NCBI GenBank assembly: GCA_041394725.1 | Contig: JAWKHR010000059.1 | Location: 1 to 37,387 of the forward strand | Length of the DNA stretch: 37,387 nucleotides | Reading direction: 5' to 3' | DNA from: JAWKHR01 sp041394725 | Lineage (GTDB): Bacteria > Acidobacteriota > Vicinamibacteria > Vicinamibacterales > SCN-69-37 | Part shown: piece after piece, positions 21,675 to 29,814 of the stretch | Position numbering within the stretch: the stretch's first letter is position 1 | Layout: each line of letters opens with the position of its first letter | Position numbers and translations under genes: made by a program | The notes under the pieces: model-generated | What the model was told of the DNA's origin: nothing | The model's input: the letters and a program-made list of their open reading frames with translations, nothing else | Databases searched by the model: none

Positions 21675-24086
21675 TCAGCGGATGATGCGCCCGAGCGCGC
21701 GGCCGATTCGCGAGAAGAAGCCCCGCACGCCCGGGTCGCGGCCGCCGTGCAGGTGGCAGTAGAAGACCGGCGCCGTGCCCTCGAGGAACACCTCGTCGAG
21801 CGTGGTCGGGCAGCCCGGCGTGGCCAGCAGACCCGTCGTCGGATCGATCAGCGCGTGCTGGATGCCGGGCGGCTCGTCGAAGCCTTCCTGGGATCGGCCG
21901 GCGAGCGCGCTCTTCATGAACGCCGTCCAGATCGGCAGCGCCGCCTGCGACCCGCCGAGCCCGATCGGCTGGTTGTCGTCGAACCCGACCCAGACGACCG
22001 TCAGCAGGTCCGGCGTGAAGCCGACGAACCAGGCGTCGCGCAGGTCGTTCGTCGTGCCGGACTTGCCGGCCGCGTCGGCGGTGAAGCCGTTGGCGCGGGC
22101 GCCGGCCCCCGTGCCCTCGTTCATGACGCTGCGCATCATGCTGGTCACGAGGTAGGTGGTGTCGGGCCGGGCGACGGTCCGCGGCGCGGGCACCTGGAAC
22201 GCCTGCTCGCGCGTGCCGTCCACGACCTTCTCGACCGCCCGGAGGGCGCGCTCGCTGCCGCCGTTGGCGAACAGCGTGTAGGCCGTCGCGATCTCCATCG
22301 GCGACGCCTCGAACACGCCGAGGGCAATCGAGGGATAGGGCTTGACGTCGGACTCCGGATCGACGCGGCGCCAGAAGTTCGCCACGCGGTCGTAGCCGGC
22401 GACCTCCGCGACCTTGATCGCGACGACGTTGCGCGAGAGCGCCAGCGCGCGGCGGAGCGTGATGGGGCCGTCGTACTCGTTCTGGTAGTTCGACGGCGTG
22501 TATTCCTTGTCGCCGTCGATGAACACCGTCGGCTCGTCCATGACGACCGAGGCCGGCGTGATGTCGGCGCGGTGCTGCTCGGCCATCTCCTCGAAGGCCG
22601 CGAGGTAGACGAACGGCTTGAACACCGACCCCGGCTGGCGCCGCGCGAGCACCGCGCGGTTGTACTGGGACCGCGTGTACGAGCGGCCGCCCACCATCGC
22701 GAGGATCTCGCCCGTCCGCGGATCCACGGCCACCAGCGCGGCCTGCGGCTGGGCCGTCGGCGGACGCCGGCGGGCGGCGAGCCGGCGGTCCACCTCCGCC
22801 ATGCCGGAGGCCACCGCGTCCTGGGCGAGCCGCTGCAGGTCGAGGTCGAGCGTCGTGTAGACGTCGATCGGCCGGCCCTTCGCGAGCGCGTCGTCGGTGG
22901 CGTCGTCGACGAGCTGCGTCAGGTAGTCGACGAAGTAGGGGGCCTCGTTGTCGAGCGCCTGCGCCGAGACGACGAGCGGCTTCGCCGCGGCGGCCTCGGC
23001 GTCCTCGACGCTGATGTGGCCCTCGCTGGCCATCTCGCGGAGCACCAGGTCGCGCCGTTCCTGCGCCCGCTCGGGGTTGCGGAACGGCGAGAGCCGGGAT
23101 GGCGCCTGGATCACGCCCGCGATCGTCGCCGCCTCACCCAGGCTCAGGTTGCTCACGTCCTTGCCGAAGAAGATGCGCGACGCCTCGGCCACGCCATGGA
23201 TCTCGAACGGCCCGCGCTGCCCGAGCGCGACGTCGTTCAGGTAGAGCTCGAGGATCTGGTCCTTCGAGAGCCGCGTCTCGAGCACCACCGCCATGAACTG
23301 TTCCTGCAGCTTGCGCCGCAGCGACTTCTCCGGGGTCAGGAACGTGTTCTTGACGATCTGCTGCGTCAGCGTGGACGCGCCCTCGAGGTACGGCTTGTCG
23401 CCGCGCAGGTTCGTCACGAGCGCGCCGACCGCCCGGATCGGGTCCACGCCGCGGTGCTCGTAGAACCGCCGATCCTCGATCGTCAGCACCGCCTGGATGA
23501 GGTGATCGGGGATGCGCGCCAGCGGCACGCTGCGGCGCTTCTCACCCGGGGCCAGCGCGGCCAGCAGGGGCGGTTCGAGCGTCAGCGACCGCAGGCCGCG
23601 AGTGGCCTCGGTGATCCGCGAGACCACCGGCGATCGCGTGCCGCGGAAGCTCACCGTCACCGTCCGCGCCTTCTCGGACCCGTGCGGCCGCGTCACGAGC
23701 GTCACCGTGTCCGACCCGACGCTGAACTCCCCGGGCGCCTCGGCCTTGTCGCGCCGCGTGTACCGCACGTCGTTCAGCCGCGCGACGAGTTGATCGGGGG
23801 AGAGCGCGCGTCCCGGCTCGACCGTGAGCGGGCGGCCGTAGACCCGTGGCACCGGACGTTCCGCGCCCCCGAGGCGGGCGTCGATGATCCGCGCGTAGCT
23901 GTTCCAGAGATAGGCGAGGCCCACCAGGCCGATGACCCCGAGGGCTGCCGCGACCAGCAGCCCCCGCCGGAGCCACAGACCACGGCTCCCGGCGAGCGTC
24001 AACCGCAGGCGGGTCCGGCCCCGGCGGGCCGGTTTCGTCTTCTTCGTGCGCCGGGTCGCCGGCCGCCGCGGGGGTCGGGTCGCCAT
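21675..24086 (-). CDS. Class A penicillin-binding protein, PBP1B-like
   Basis: This 803-residue bifunctional peptidoglycan synthase has a basic cytosolic tail (1-40), a membrane anchor (about 43-62) and a UB2H-like domain (PRVYGRPLTVEPGRALSPDQL), which suggests PBP1B type. The GT51 glycosyltransferase domain has EDRRFYEHRGVDPIRA near 205 and EGASTLTQQIVKN. The transpeptidase domain has SxxK in GSVFKPF near 486, SRN in ALSRNVVAIK and KSGTTND near 674. The C-terminus has two cysteines in GCPTTL and FYCHLHGG. Start ATG 24086 follows a short palindrome and a TACACT box. It is divergent from the ROK regulator. Confidence 0.95.
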   Translation of the reverse strand: MATRPPRRPATRRTKKTKPARRGRTRLRLTLAGSRGLWLRRGLLVAAALGVIGLVGLAYLWNSYARIIDARLGGAERPVPRVYGRPLTVEPGRALSPDQLVARLNDVRYTRRDKAEAPGEFSVGSDTVTLVTRPHGSEKARTVTVSFRGTRSPVVSRITEATRGLRSLTLEPPLLAALAPGEKRRSVPLARIPDHLIQAVLTIEDRRFYEHRGVDPIRAVGALVTNLRGDKPYLEGASTLTQQIVKNTFLTPEKSLRRKLQEQFMAVVLETRLSKDQILELYLNDVALGQRGPFEIHGVAEASRIFFGKDVSNLSLGEAATIAGVIQAPSRLSPFRNPERAQERRDLVLREMASEGHISVEDAEAAAAKPLVVSAQALDNEAPYFVDYLTQLVDDATDDALAKGRPIDVYTTLDLDLQRLAQDAVASGMAEVDRRLAARRRPPTAQPQAALVAVDPRTGEILAMVGGRSYTRSQYNRAVLARRQPGSVFKPFVYLAAFEEMAEQHRADITPASVVMDEPTVFIDGDKEYTPSNYQNEYDGPITLRRALALSRNVVAIKVAEVAGYDRVANFWRRVDPESDVKPYPSIALGVFEASPMEIATAYTLFANGGSERALRAVEKVVDGTREQAFQVPAPRTVARPDTTYLVTSMMRSVMNEGTGAGARANGFTADAAGKSGTTNDLRDAWFVGFTPDLLTVVWVGFDDNQPIGLGGSQAALPIWTAFMKSALAGRSQEGFDEPPGIQHALIDPTTGLLATPGCPTTLDEVFLEGTAPVFYCHLHGGRDPGVRGFFSRIGRALGRIIR

Positions 24087-24106
24087 GGGACTGTCCCCAG
24101 AGTGTA
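24087..24106 (-). promoter_or_regulatory. -10 box and palindrome in the PBP leader
   Basis: TACACT (24106-24101, minus strand) is a plausible -10 for the PBP gene. Between it and the ATG lies GGGAC-T-GTCCC (24087-24097), a perfect palindrome directly against the start codon. The predicted leader is only about 7 bases. Confidence 0.35.
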
Positions 24107-24130
24107 CGGCATGTCGTCCGGGCCCCGCGC

Positions 24131-24159
24131 TTGACAGCCGACGATACGGGGAATACCTT
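24131..24159 (+). promoter_or_regulatory. Promoter of the ROK operon
   Basis: TTGACA (24131-24136), a perfect -35, is followed after 17 bases by TACCTT (24154-24159). The same -10 hexamer and the same 17-bp spacer recur in the promoter at 32582-32610. Transcription should start at about 24166, inside the palindrome at 24162-24184. Confidence 0.65.
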
Positions 24160-24161
24160 CA

Positions 24162-24184
24162 CTTTGTTATTCGGTCGAACTAAG
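24162..24184. promoter_or_regulatory. Candidate ROK operator, copy 1
   Basis: CTTTGTT-N9-AACTAAG is a 23-bp imperfect palindrome with 6 of 7 arm positions paired. It extends by one more pair on each side (A at 24161, T at 24185). It covers the predicted transcription start of the ROK gene. Its arms match those at 32550-32572 and 32749-32771. Confidence 0.65.
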
Positions 24185-24202
24185 TCGCCACTCCGGGGTC
24201 CC

Positions 24203-25468
24203 GTGTCCATACCACCTGTCTTCGTCCTCGGCCCGGAAGCCGGCACGCTGAACACGCGCCGCCTGAACCGGCAGCGCCTGCTGGAGGCCATCCGCCGGCT
24301 CGGACCGATTTCGCGCGCGGATCTCGCGAAGCGGACGCGGCTTTCGCCGCCGACCGTGTCGGCGCTCGTGGAAGAACTGGCGTCCGAACGCGGGCTGCTG
24401 CGCGAGGTGGGCGTCGGCGCCTCCAGCGGCGGGCGCCCGCCGATCCTCCTGGAGTTCAACGCCGACTACGGCGCGCTCGTGGGCGTGGACATCGGCTCGC
24501 GGATGATCCGGTTCGCGCTGGCGGACCTGCAGGGCCGGGTGGTGGCGCGCCGGGAGGTCCGGACACACGCGGACTCCTCGTCGGCCGTCATCGACCAGGT
24601 GCTCGACGGAATTGCCGGCCTGGTGGCCGAGTCCGGACGGCCCGCCAGTTCGCTCTTCTCGATTGGCATCGGCGCGCCGGGGATGACCGACGTCACCACC
24701 GGCCGGGTCATCCGGGCGGCGAACCTGTCCGGCTGGAGCGACGTGCCGCTCCGCCAGATCGTCGAGTCGCGCTTCAACGCGCCGGCGCAGATCGACAACG
24801 ACGCGAACATGGCGGCGCTCGGCGAGCGATGGACCGGCGCGGCCTCGCAGGTCAACGACTTCGTGTTCATCGCGCTCGGCGCGGGCGTCGGCGCCGGCGT
24901 GATGGTGGGCGGCCGGCTCCACCGCGGCCATCATTACTACGCGGGCGAAATCAGCCGCATGTCGCTCGACTACCGCGAGTGGCAGGTGGATTTCGGCGAG
25001 CGCGGTTACCTCGAGAGCCGGATTGGCGCGTCGGCCATCCCGGAGTGGGCGCGGGCGCGGGCCCTGCTCGAGCGCGCCGAGTACGACCGCGAGGCCGCGG
25101 TGCGCCTCATTTTCGAGGCGGCCCGGGACGGCGACGCCGAGGCGTCGGCGGTCGTCAACGAGCTGGCGGTCTTCCTCGGCAACACGGTCGCCAACATCGT
25201 CGCCGTGCTCGACCCGGCGCTGGTCGTCTTCGGCGGCGGTCTGAGCCACGCCGGCTCGCTGCTCCTCGATCCGGTGCGCACGGTCGTGAGCCGCATCGTG
25301 CCGAACGTGCCGGCCCTCGAGGTCTCGGCCCTGGGCGACGATGCGCCGCTCATGGGCGCGGTCTCCACGGCGCTGGAGGTGGCGCAGACGCGCCTGCTCG
25401 CCATCGCCGCCAATCCCGGCCGGCCGGCCGCCGGCGTGGCGCGCTCCCGCCGGGCGCACCGCCGCTAG
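24203..25468 (+). CDS. ROK-family transcriptional regulator
   Basis: This 421-residue NagC/XylR-type regulator has an N-terminal winged helix (about 14-65: NTRRLNRQRLLEAIRRLGPI, then ADLAKRTRLSPPTVSALVEEL) and a ROK sugar-kinase-like domain with GVDIGSRMIRFALADLQG, IDNDANMAALGE and FIALGAGVGAGVMVGGRLHRG. The zinc motif CxCGxxGCxE of most ROK proteins is missing; WQVDFGERGYLES stands in its place. GTG 24203 is chosen; the upstream in-frame TTG at 24131 is the -35 box. A palindrome over the promoter suggests self-control. The ArgH-family gene follows after 24 bases. The effector, likely a sugar or sugar derivative, is unknown. Confidence 0.9.
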   Translation: MSIPPVFVLGPEAGTLNTRRLNRQRLLEAIRRLGPISRADLAKRTRLSPPTVSALVEELASERGLLREVGVGASSGGRPPILLEFNADYGALVGVDIGSRMIRFALADLQGRVVARREVRTHADSSSAVIDQVLDGIAGLVAESGRPASSLFSIGIGAPGMTDVTTGRVIRAANLSGWSDVPLRQIVESRFNAPAQIDNDANMAALGERWTGAASQVNDFVFIALGAGVGAGVMVGGRLHRGHHYYAGEISRMSLDYREWQVDFGERGYLESRIGASAIPEWARARALLERAEYDREAAVRLIFEAARDGDAEASAVVNELAVFLGNTVANIVAVLDPALVVFGGGLSHAGSLLLDPVRTVVSRIVPNVPALEVSALGDDAPLMGAVSTALEVAQTRLLAIAANPGRPAAGVARSRRAHRR

Positions 25469-25492
25469 GCCGGACGCGACAGGACATCACTC

Positions 25493-26947
25493 ATGGCGTT
25501 CTCACCCGACTACGTACGGCTCGTCCTGAACGACGTCTTCGAGGACGGCAAGCAGCTCTTCCTCGATCCGCTCATGGACATCCACTACGCGCACCTGGTG
25601 ATGCTCACCGACCAGGGCATCGTCGGCGCCGCCGACGCGCGGACGCTGCGCGCCGCGCTCGACGGCATCGATCGGGACGCCGTGCGGCGGGCGGCCTACG
25701 ACGGCACGTGCGAGGACCTGTTCTTCTACCTGGAGCGGCTGATCGTCGAGGCGTGCGGGCCGGACGTCGCGGGGCACCTGCACACGGCGCGGTCGCGCAA
25801 CGACATCGACATGGCGCTCTATCGCCTGCGCCTGCGCGAGGCGCTGCTCGACGTCGCCGGCGCGGCGATCGCGCTCCGGCGGGCGCTCGTCGGCGTGGCC
25901 GGCCGCCACGTCGAGACGCTGTTCCCCGCGCACACGCACACCCAGCCCGCCCAGCCGAGCACGGTCGCGCACTACCTGCTCGCCATCATCGAGGAGCTGG
26001 AGCGCGACGCCCCGCGGCTGGCGGCGGCCTACGAGTCCACGAATCGCTGCCCCCTGGGCGCGTGCGCCATCACCGGGACCGGGTTCCCGATCGATCGCGA
26101 GCGCACGGCGGAGCTCCTGGGCTTCTCGGGCGCGACGGGCAACACCTACGGCAGCATCGCGACGGTCGACTACCTGCTCGAGAGCGCGGCGGCGATGAGC
26201 GTGACCGTGCTCGGCGTGGGCCGGTTCGTGCAGGACATGCTGCTCTGGTGCACGCGCGAGGTGGGCTACCTGCGGCTGCCCGACGGCTTCGTGCAGATCA
26301 GCAGCATCATGCCGCAGAAGCGGAACCCGGTCGCGCTCGAGCACGCGCGGGCGATCGCCTCGAAGGCCGTGGCCCAGCTCGCCGCGATTCCCGCGGTGGT
26401 GCACAACACGCCGTTCGGCGACATCGTGGACACCGAGGACGACCTGCAGCCGCTCGTGACCACGGCGGCGCGTGATGCCGTGCGCGCGGTCTCGCTCGTC
26501 GCGGCCGCGATGGCCGAGGCCGAGTTCGACGTCGCGCGGATGCGGGCACGGGCGGGCGAGGGGTTCGTGACGATCACGGAGCTGGCCGACGCGCTGGCGC
26601 GCGACCACGGCCTCTCGTTCCGCGAGGCCCACGGCGTCGCGACGCGGATGGTGCAGACGCTGCCGGCCGGCTCGATCGACCAGGCGGGCGCGGTGCTCGC
26701 GCAGGCGTCGCGCGACGTCACGGGCCGCGAGATCCGGATCGCGGACGCCGACCTGGCGCGCATCCTCAGCCCCGAGCACTTCGTCGCCGTCCGCCGCACG
26801 CCCGGGGGGCCGGCGCCGGACGTCGTGCGCGCGGCCCTCGCCGACAGCACGGCCCGGCTCGAGGCCGACACGGCCGACGTGGCCCGGCGCCGCGCCGCGC
26901 TGGCCGACGCGGCGCGCGCGCGGCACGACGCGGTCGCGCGGCTCTGA
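25493..26947 (+). CDS. Argininosuccinate lyase (ArgH)-family lyase, probably with another substrate
   Basis: This 484-residue cytosolic enzyme of the fumarase/aspartase superfamily would cleave a C-N bond with fumarate-type elimination. It has HLHTARSRNDIDMALYRLR, HTHTQPAQPSTVAHYLLA, PLGACAITGTGFPIDRERTAELLGF and the signature SSIMPQKRNPVALEHAR with the mobile-loop serine. Two stretches differ from true ArgH: the signature continues VALEHAR instead of DVAELIRG, and the YNKDLQEDKE substrate segment is replaced by FGDIVDTEDDLQP. No other arginine gene is nearby. It lies 24 bases after the ROK regulator, so a catabolic role is likely. A genuine ArgH role cannot be excluded. Confidence 0.85.
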   Translation: MAFSPDYVRLVLNDVFEDGKQLFLDPLMDIHYAHLVMLTDQGIVGAADARTLRAALDGIDRDAVRRAAYDGTCEDLFFYLERLIVEACGPDVAGHLHTARSRNDIDMALYRLRLREALLDVAGAAIALRRALVGVAGRHVETLFPAHTHTQPAQPSTVAHYLLAIIEELERDAPRLAAAYESTNRCPLGACAITGTGFPIDRERTAELLGFSGATGNTYGSIATVDYLLESAAAMSVTVLGVGRFVQDMLLWCTREVGYLRLPDGFVQISSIMPQKRNPVALEHARAIASKAVAQLAAIPAVVHNTPFGDIVDTEDDLQPLVTTAARDAVRAVSLVAAAMAEAEFDVARMRARAGEGFVTITELADALARDHGLSFREAHGVATRMVQTLPAGSIDQAGAVLAQASRDVTGREIRIADADLARILSPEHFVAVRRTPGGPAPDVVRAALADSTARLEADTADVARRRAALADAARARHDAVARL

Positions 26948-26992
26948 GCCGCGGGCCGTCACCGACCGCCGGCCGCCCGGCCCCGCTCCGTC

Positions 26993-29782
26993 CTACCGGC
27001 CCGCCTGGTTCCTGGGCCGGCTGATCAGGTTCGCCATGATCCGGTAGGCGCCCGGCACGCCGGCCGGGAGCTGGCGCCAGAGACCCAGGCCGACGTACGT
27101 CCACGTGCCTCGTCCGACCGTGGCCGTCGTCAGCATCCCTTCCTTCTCGCCCGGGGTCTTCTCCCACGGGTCGGTGGCCGCCAGGATGTCGGTGTAGCGC
27201 GGGTCGTTCGCGCCGAAGAAGTACAGCCCGCGTTCCTGGACCCAGCCCTGGAAGTCCGCCTGGGTGATCCGGTTCGGGCTCGAGAGCTCGGCCGTGCCGT
27301 CCTCGAGGACCCGGATGGGCGCCTGCTCGACCGTGATGCGGTTGCTCGTGATGCCACCGGGGTAGGGCACGTAGGGGCTGTTCGGCGCGCCGCCGCGTCC
27401 CCGCCCGCCGCCACCGAACCCGCGGCCACCGGCCGGCGCCGGCGCGCCGGCAGCCTGCGCGACGAACCCGCGCCCGCCGCCGCCCTCGGCGCCCGCGCCG
27501 AGCTGGTTCATCGCGACCTTGTTGTACTGGACGACCAGGTGGCCGCCCTCGCGGGCGAAGTCCAGCAGCCGCTGGTTGTAGGCCCGCACGTCGGCCCGCG
27601 ACTCGTAGGCCCGGATCCCGAGGACGATCGTCTGGAACCGCGACAGGTCGCCGAACGCGACGTCATCGGGGCCGAGCATCGTCACGGTGGCGCCGAGCTG
27701 GCGCAGCGCTTCGGGTACCTCGTCCCCCGTGCCCATCACGTACCCCACCTGGAGGTTCGCCGGCACGGTGACCGCGAAGAGCTTCACGGTCGACGTGGCG
27801 GGATGGAACAGGTGGCGCTCCTGGATGTGGTCGTAGGCGATGACCTGGTAGCCCTCGCGGTAGTCGACGCCGTCGCGCGAGGCGACGGCCCGGATTTCGA
27901 CGGTGCCGGCCGAGAGCCGGGCCGGCGGCGTGACCATGAACCGCGCGGTCATCTGCTGGCCCTCGAGCGAGAGGTCGAGCGTGGCCGACGCCGGCGTCAC
28001 GCTCCAGCCCGACGGCGCCTCGAGGCGCACGGTGGTGGGGCCGCCCGGGGTGGCGTCGAGGTTGTTGAGCACCGTCACGCGGAACTCGCGCGGGCGCCCG
28101 CCCGCGTCGAGCGGCACGACGCCGATGCCGGGCGTCAGCGTCACGGAGACGGCCGGCACCACGTTGACGATCTTCTGCTTCTCGCCACCGACCCAGGGGC
28201 CGTCGTAGCGGTAGTAGGCGTCGGCGTCGTGGGTGGCGGCCACGCCGCCGGCCGTGTAGCGCACGGTCGCCCGGACGGCCGCGGGGCTCCAGGGCAGCGT
28301 CTGGTCGGCGGGCACCTCGAGGTCGTAGCGGTCCACCTCGAGGTTGCGCTTCCAGTACGGCTGCGTGTAGCGCGCGTCGGCGCCGACCGTGACGTCGTAG
28401 ACGAGCGACGCCGACTGGTTGTAGGCGAGCGCGCCCGGGGCGCCGCCGGTGAGCCGCGCCGACCAGCCCGCCGGCACGTGCAGGTCCACGCCGTCGAGCG
28501 TCATGGGCTCGGCACCGGTGTTGTAGACCTGGACGGCCACCTGGACGGTCTGGCCGCGCACGACGTCGCCGTCGGCGGCCAGCACGTGGACCTCGAGGCC
28601 CTGTGCGAGGCCCAGAGCCTTCTCGAAGTCGGCGGCCTTGCGGTCGAGGCGCCAGAGGATCTCGGCCTTCGGATCGGCCGAGAGGGGGCTGGCGGCGACG
28701 GCCTGCCGGAGCTGCCGCACGCGGGTCAGGCCGCGCGCGATGTAGGGGAGGGTGCGCTGCGGCGCGCGCATGTTGAAGGCGTCGATCGCATCCCGGCCGG
28801 CCGCCTCGATGGCCGCGAGGTCGGTCTCGAGCGACGGCACGCTGGACCGCTCCGCGCCGGCGAATGACGCCAGCCGGCGCAGGCTCGTGTCGACGCCGTC
28901 CATGATGTCCTGCTCGCGGCCCGTCACGGCCGGCGCGCTGTCGTAGAGCGCGTAGCTGCCGCTCGCCTCGCCGGGGAACGCCTCGAGCTGGCCCATGCCC
29001 TGGCACCGGTGGTAGGCCCGGGCCATCTGGCCGGCCTGCGCCCACGACATGCCGAGCAGCGGATCGTAGTCGCCGGTCGGGACCCGCACGGCGCCCGTGC
29101 CGCCCTCGTCGCTCGCGAGCGGCCCGCCCGCCGACTGGTAGACCTTGCGCGCCTGCCACGGCCGCAGGCCCTCGCGGATCTGCTCGGGGAACCGGGCCGG
29201 GTCGGCCGCCGCGCGGAACGCCTCGTGCGCGAGCTGCGCCGACGCCATGTGGTGCTGTCCGCCGCCCGGACCTTCACGCGGCATCGTCAGGATCACGTCG
29301 GGCCGCTCCCGGCGGATCACGCGGACCATGTCGCGGAGGATCTCCTCCTTGCCCCACTTCTCGAAGGTCTCCTCGACGCTGAACGAGTAGCCGAACTCGA
29401 AGGCGCGCGTGAAGAACTGCTTCGCGCCGTCCCACTGGTGCACGCCCGCGAGTTCCTCGGTGCGGAGGATGCCGATCGCCTGGAACAGCTCCGGTCCGAT
29501 CTCGTTCTGGCCCCCGTCGCCGCGCGTCGTCGTGAGCAGCGCCGTCTTGAGGCCGCGGCCGCGCCCGAGCGCGACGAGCACGCCGTTGTTCTCGTCGTCG
29601 GGGTGCGCGGTCACGTAGAGCACCGAGCCCTCGACGGGCAGCTGGCGCAGGGCCAGGCCGAGGCCGGTCGCGCCCTCGTCGAGCGGCAGCGGCGTCACCT
29701 GGGTCAGGACGGGGCGGGGCAGCGTGAGCGCGGTCGCGGCGAGCGCGGCGCCCGCGAGAAGCCGGGTCCATCGGCGGCGCAT
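26993..29782 (-). CDS. Exported PIG-L (LmbE-like) deacetylase fused to NEW3-like and amidotransferase-like domains
   Basis: This 929-residue exported protein has a signal peptide (1-28, LAATALTLPRPVLT). The PIG-L domain spans about residues 45-330, with AHPDDE at 59-64, GDGGQNE, and GPGGGQHHMASAQLAHEAF near 171-189; these supply the zinc ligands and catalytic Asp of LmbE-type N-deacetylases. Two immunoglobulin-like NEW3-type regions follow (about 420-690), then an amidotransferase-like region (IVLGIRAYESRADVRAYNQRL, cut here). A Gly/Arg-rich insert lies at about 761-799. ATG 29782 follows AAGGAG; ATG 29818, which overlaps the upstream stop as ATGA, is the alternative. It forms an operon with the PL26-like gene. 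The substrate is unknown. Confidence 0.87.
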   Translation of the reverse strand: MRRRWTRLLAGAALAATALTLPRPVLTQVTPLPLDEGATGLGLALRQLPVEGSVLYVTAHPDDENNGVLVALGRGRGLKTALLTTTRGDGGQNEIGPELFQAIGILRTEELAGVHQWDGAKQFFTRAFEFGYSFSVEETFEKWGKEEILRDMVRVIRRERPDVILTMPREGPGGGQHHMASAQLAHEAFRAAADPARFPEQIREGLRPWQARKVYQSAGGPLASDEGGTGAVRVPTGDYDPLLGMSWAQAGQMARAYHRCQGMGQLEAFPGEASGSYALYDSAPAVTGREQDIMDGVDTSLRRLASFAGAERSSVPSLETDLAAIEAAGRDAIDAFNMRAPQRTLPYIARGLTRVRQLRQAVAASPLSADPKAEILWRLDRKAADFEKALGLAQGLEVHVLAADGDVVRGQTVQVAVQVYNTGAEPMTLDGVDLHVPAGWSARLTGGAPGALAYNQSASLVYDVTVGADARYTQPYWKRNLEVDRYDLEVPADQTLPWSPAAVRATVRYTAGGVAATHDADAYYRYDGPWVGGEKQKIVNVVPAVSVTLTPGIGVVPLDAGGRPREFRVTVLNNLDATPGGPTTVRLEAPSGWSVTPASATLDLSLEGQQMTARFMVTPPARLSAGTVEIRAVASRDGVDYREGYQVIAYDHIQERHLFHPATSTVKLFAVTVPANLQVGYVMGTGDEVPEALRQLGATVTMLGPDDVAFGDLSRFQTIVLGIRAYESRADVRAYNQRLLDFAREGGHLVVQYNKVAMNQLGAGAEGGGGRGFVAQAAGAPAPAGGRGFGGGGRGRGGAPNSPYVPYPGGITSNRITVEQAPIRVLEDGTAELSSPNRITQADFQGWVQERGLYFFGANDPRYTDILAATDPWEKTPGEKEGMLTTATVGRGTWTYVGLGLWRQLPAGVPGAYRIMANLISRPRNQAGR

Positions 29783-29814
29783 GTCGGGTCTCCTTCGGGA
29801 AGGGCGGGTCGAGG

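Noticed and set aside
24131..24133. TTG at 24131 as the ROK start codon
   Set aside because: It is the first half of a perfect -35 box, and the operator-like palindrome would lie inside the coding region. GTG 24203 fits the family start.
21660..24134. Long plus-strand open frame opposite the PBP gene
   Set aside because: Composition is Arg/His/Val-rich with no motif, and the minus strand has all PBP motifs in order.
25502..26962. Minus-strand open frame opposite the ArgH-family gene
   Set aside because: It mirrors the real gene's codon pattern and has no recognisable motif or ribosome-binding site.
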